From JBAWAP01 sp049589355 (lineage in GTDB: Bacteria; Chloroflexota; Anaerolineae; VGOG01): a stretch of DNA of 23,523 nt. The notes under the pieces were generated by a model. That model saw nothing but the letters and a program-made list of their open reading frames with translations. It made no database searches and had not been told where the DNA came from. The stretch covers positions 1 to 23,523 of the forward strand of contig JBAWAP010000192.1 of assembly GCA_049589355.1 (NCBI GenBank). Direction: 5' to 3'. This document shows, piece by piece, positions 21,524 to 23,523 of this stretch (positions within the stretch are counted from its first letter, which is position 1; the number at the start of each line of letters is the position of its first letter). A program made the translations under genes and the position numbers.

Positions 21524-23523
21524 ACGTAGTGATTGCGCACGCAGCGCAGCAATCGTCCTGAACCTTGAAAAACTGACACTTTTCAGGTCGGCTGTGGTGC
21601 CCTATACTTGCGGTAACTGCATGAAAGCGAGGGCACCATGGAATGATCGAACAAAGCCAGCCAACCATCCAGCGAACGGAACACGCCATGATGGTCGCTT
21701 GGGGTGAGTTCTCTCGTCTACATCATCTGGCCGAGCGATTGCGTCAGAAGGTTTCCATCCCCAGGCACCACGAGAACTTCCCAGCGGGTGACTTGATCCT
21801 GGAGTTTGGGCTGTTACTCCTCTCCGGCAGCACCCAATTGCAGGATCTCAATCTTGGGCCACGACCTTTGGTCAAAGATGAGGCCGTGAAGGAAGCCTGG
21901 GACGTACAGTTCGGACATTACACTACCGTCAGCCGGGCACTGAAAGCCGCCACCGCCGAGACGGTAGGGCAAGTCATCGCCGTGTTGGAGGAGATCAGTC
22001 GTCCCTTCCTTGACCAGGAAGTGCAAGCATTGGTCGCCAGCGGACAGGGCTTGGTGCTACACGCCGACTTGAGTGGGCGACCTGTGAGCAGCTATAGCCA
22101 GACCTACCCCGAAGCCCGCTGGGGGCACATGGGTGACACTCTAGCGCTAGGGCATCAACATGCTCTCATCACCCTGCAAGGTCGGGCCTATCGCTTGCAT
22201 CTGGCTGGATTTCTTCACCCCGGTGACACCGTCTCCCAGGCTTGCCTACGAGAACTGATCCAGACTGCCGAAAAGCAACAACGTTGCCGACCTCGGCGGC
22301 GCGTGGAGCTGGTAATGGCTCGCATCAAGAACCTGAGCCAACGGATCGAGCAGTATGGCACCTACCTGGCTCAGCAGCAACAGGCTTTGCTGGATGAGCA
22401 AGAACGCCAGCGGCGGTTAGAAAACCGGTTGGATGCTCAATGGCTGCTTCTGGCTACCCTGGAAGCAAAACACGGAAACAAGCCGATCAAGCCCTATTCG
22501 CTGTTGGCTAAAGCCCGTCAGCAGCAGGAGACCTGGCAACGGCAGTTGGACAATGCCCGGCAACGTCAAGCGGCCATTGAGCACAAGATTGCCTACCATC
22601 AACGGATGATTGCCCAACTGAGTCAACAAAGGGATGATCTGATCCGTTGGTGCACCGAGTTGCAGGCTGACAATGCGACCAATCCCAATCCGGTGCGTAT
22701 CCGCATCAATCTGGACGGTGGCTTCAGCGGTGGAGACAATCTCACCCATTTGATTGAGATGGGCTACGACCTGTTAACCGTGGGCAATGGTCAAAGTGCC
22801 GAGGCGCTGCTTCGGGAGCAACCTGCTGACGCTATCTGGACAACGGTCACACCCCACGTGAGTCTCTGGGAAGGGAACCCCGCGCCGGTGGGAGAGTGTC
22901 CGTACCCTCTACGCCGCATTCTGCAGCGTTGGCAGGCCGAAGACCGGACTCGGTGCAGAGCCTATTCCTTCAGTATCAAGATGATGCCGAGTTGCCCTTG
23001 GTTGAGGTATTCCCAACTTATCATCAACGCCAGCATGCTGAAGCAGGCGTCAAACAGGGCAAAAGCGCTTTCGGTGGACGGGGCATGCGCATCCGTTCCG
23101 CCGCTGGGTTGGAACTGCTCAACCAGTTTGCCTTTGTTTTCTGGCCCAACTTCGTCCATTGGGCCACCGAGTGGCTGCGCCCCAGGGTGCAAAACGGGAA
23201 CAAGCAGCTTGAGGCAACGCTGCAAACCGTCAAAACCCAGGTACGAGTAGCAGCTCAAACCCCGGCGACCGTGTTCACCACCTTGGGCAGCCGAGTGCTG
23301 GTCTTCAGTGACGAAGGACCCTATCCCGAGGTGCGCTTGCAACTGGCCGGCATCTATGCTTTCCAGCTTCCACTGCTTCTATATTGGTGCGAGACTCCAA
23401 CTCGCTATCTTTCGCCTGCGCCTCGCCAGTTGTTAAGTCCCCCGGACGGTTGAGACCATTCGGAAAAGTGTCGAAAAAGTACGCTTGGAGGCGATTTGCC
23501 TCGCGCGTGCGCAACGGCTACGT
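21524..23523 (+). mobile_element. Second insertion sequence with about 61-bp imperfect ends
   Basis: The left end from 21524 and the reverse complement of the right end from 23523 align without gaps over 61 bp. Blocks of identity are ACGTAG, TTGCGCACGC, AATCG and GACACTTTTC (21575-21584 against 23463-23472). The element would be 2000 bp if it ends exactly at the window edge; it may run further. A target duplication cannot be checked because the right flank is outside the window. Confidence 0.72.
21643..23453 (+). pseudogene. Large DDE transposase broken by a -1 frameshift
   Basis: The protein would be about 600 residues. The first frame carries an N-terminal DNA-binding part, Asp142 (VLHADLSGRPVS), a long glutamine-rich coiled coil (about residues 215-345) and Asp358 (INLDGGFSGG). 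Near 22940-22965 the sense moves to the -1 frame, which continues SLFLQYQDDAELPLVEVFPTYHQRQHAEAGVKQ, with the likely catalytic Glu at 23040-23042. It ends at 23453. No slippery heptamer lies at the junction, so this looks like a 1-nt deletion (or a sequencing error) and not programmed frameshifting. The family is not assigned. Confidence 0.85.

Noticed and set aside
22935..22970. Programmed -1 frameshift in the second transposase
   Set aside because: No X XXY YYZ slippery heptamer is seen at the frame change.

Overview
The window looks like a piece of a bacterial chromosome of moderate to high G+C, probably from an uncultured member of the Chloroflexota (Anaerolineae/Dehalococcoidia-like). 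This assignment is an inference. It rests on lipobox lipoproteins without an obvious outer-membrane machinery, strong Shine-Dalgarno sites, an rpsU-yqeY-pgpH-ybeY order like that of Gram-positive bacteria, a yidC-jag-parA-parB order typical of the region near oriC, an ECF sigma/DegV cluster, and many short palindromic and 7-8 bp repeats between genes. No rRNA, tRNA or CRISPR array was seen.

Layout. (1) 1-2265: a visibly A+T-rich island with an OLD/SMC-like AAA ATPase and a small unknown partner that overlaps it by 4 nt, a candidate acquired defence-type pair. (2) 2338-5265: a retropepsin-like protease, an eight-repeat PQQ-type propeller lipoprotein, YidC and the KH/R3H RNA-binding protein Jag, closely packed on + and ending in an intrinsic terminator. 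(3) 5475-7186: parA and parB, with a tandem 23-bp repeat between them and a strongly folded 82-nt element on the parB stop codon. (4) 7277-8335: remnants of a GyrI-like gene and possibly a Rossmann-fold gene, then a COG2521-like methyltransferase. (5) 8495-12986: a consensus sigma-70 promoter followed by rpsU, yqeY, pgpH, ybeY, a Mut7-C RNase-like gene and rsfS. These serve translation, ribosome maturation and c-di-AMP turnover, and 7-8 bp tandem repeats run into several gene ends.

(6) 13160-15402, minus strand: a TPR lipoprotein, an M16 zinc peptidase and a small dimeric alpha/beta-barrel-like protein form an operon. (7) 15638-20038, minus strand: ECF sigma factor, DegV, B12-type radical SAM enzyme, second DegV and a small membrane protein with an anti-sigma-like N-terminus, closed by a clear intrinsic terminator. 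This is the best candidate for an undescribed system: a sigma factor heading two putative fatty-acid-binding proteins and a radical SAM enzyme.

(8) 20147-21334: an IS4-superfamily insertion sequence with 20-bp inverted repeats and a 4-bp target duplication, lying just upstream of the sigma gene. (9) 21524 to the right edge: a second, about 2-kb insertion sequence with long imperfect terminal repeats and a frameshifted transposase. It sits 2 bp from a 97-bp palindromic element. Three elements of 97-99 bp bounded by perfect 15-bp inverted repeats occur in the window. Two of them (16139-16236 and 21425-21521) belong to one family and show compensatory changes in their arms.
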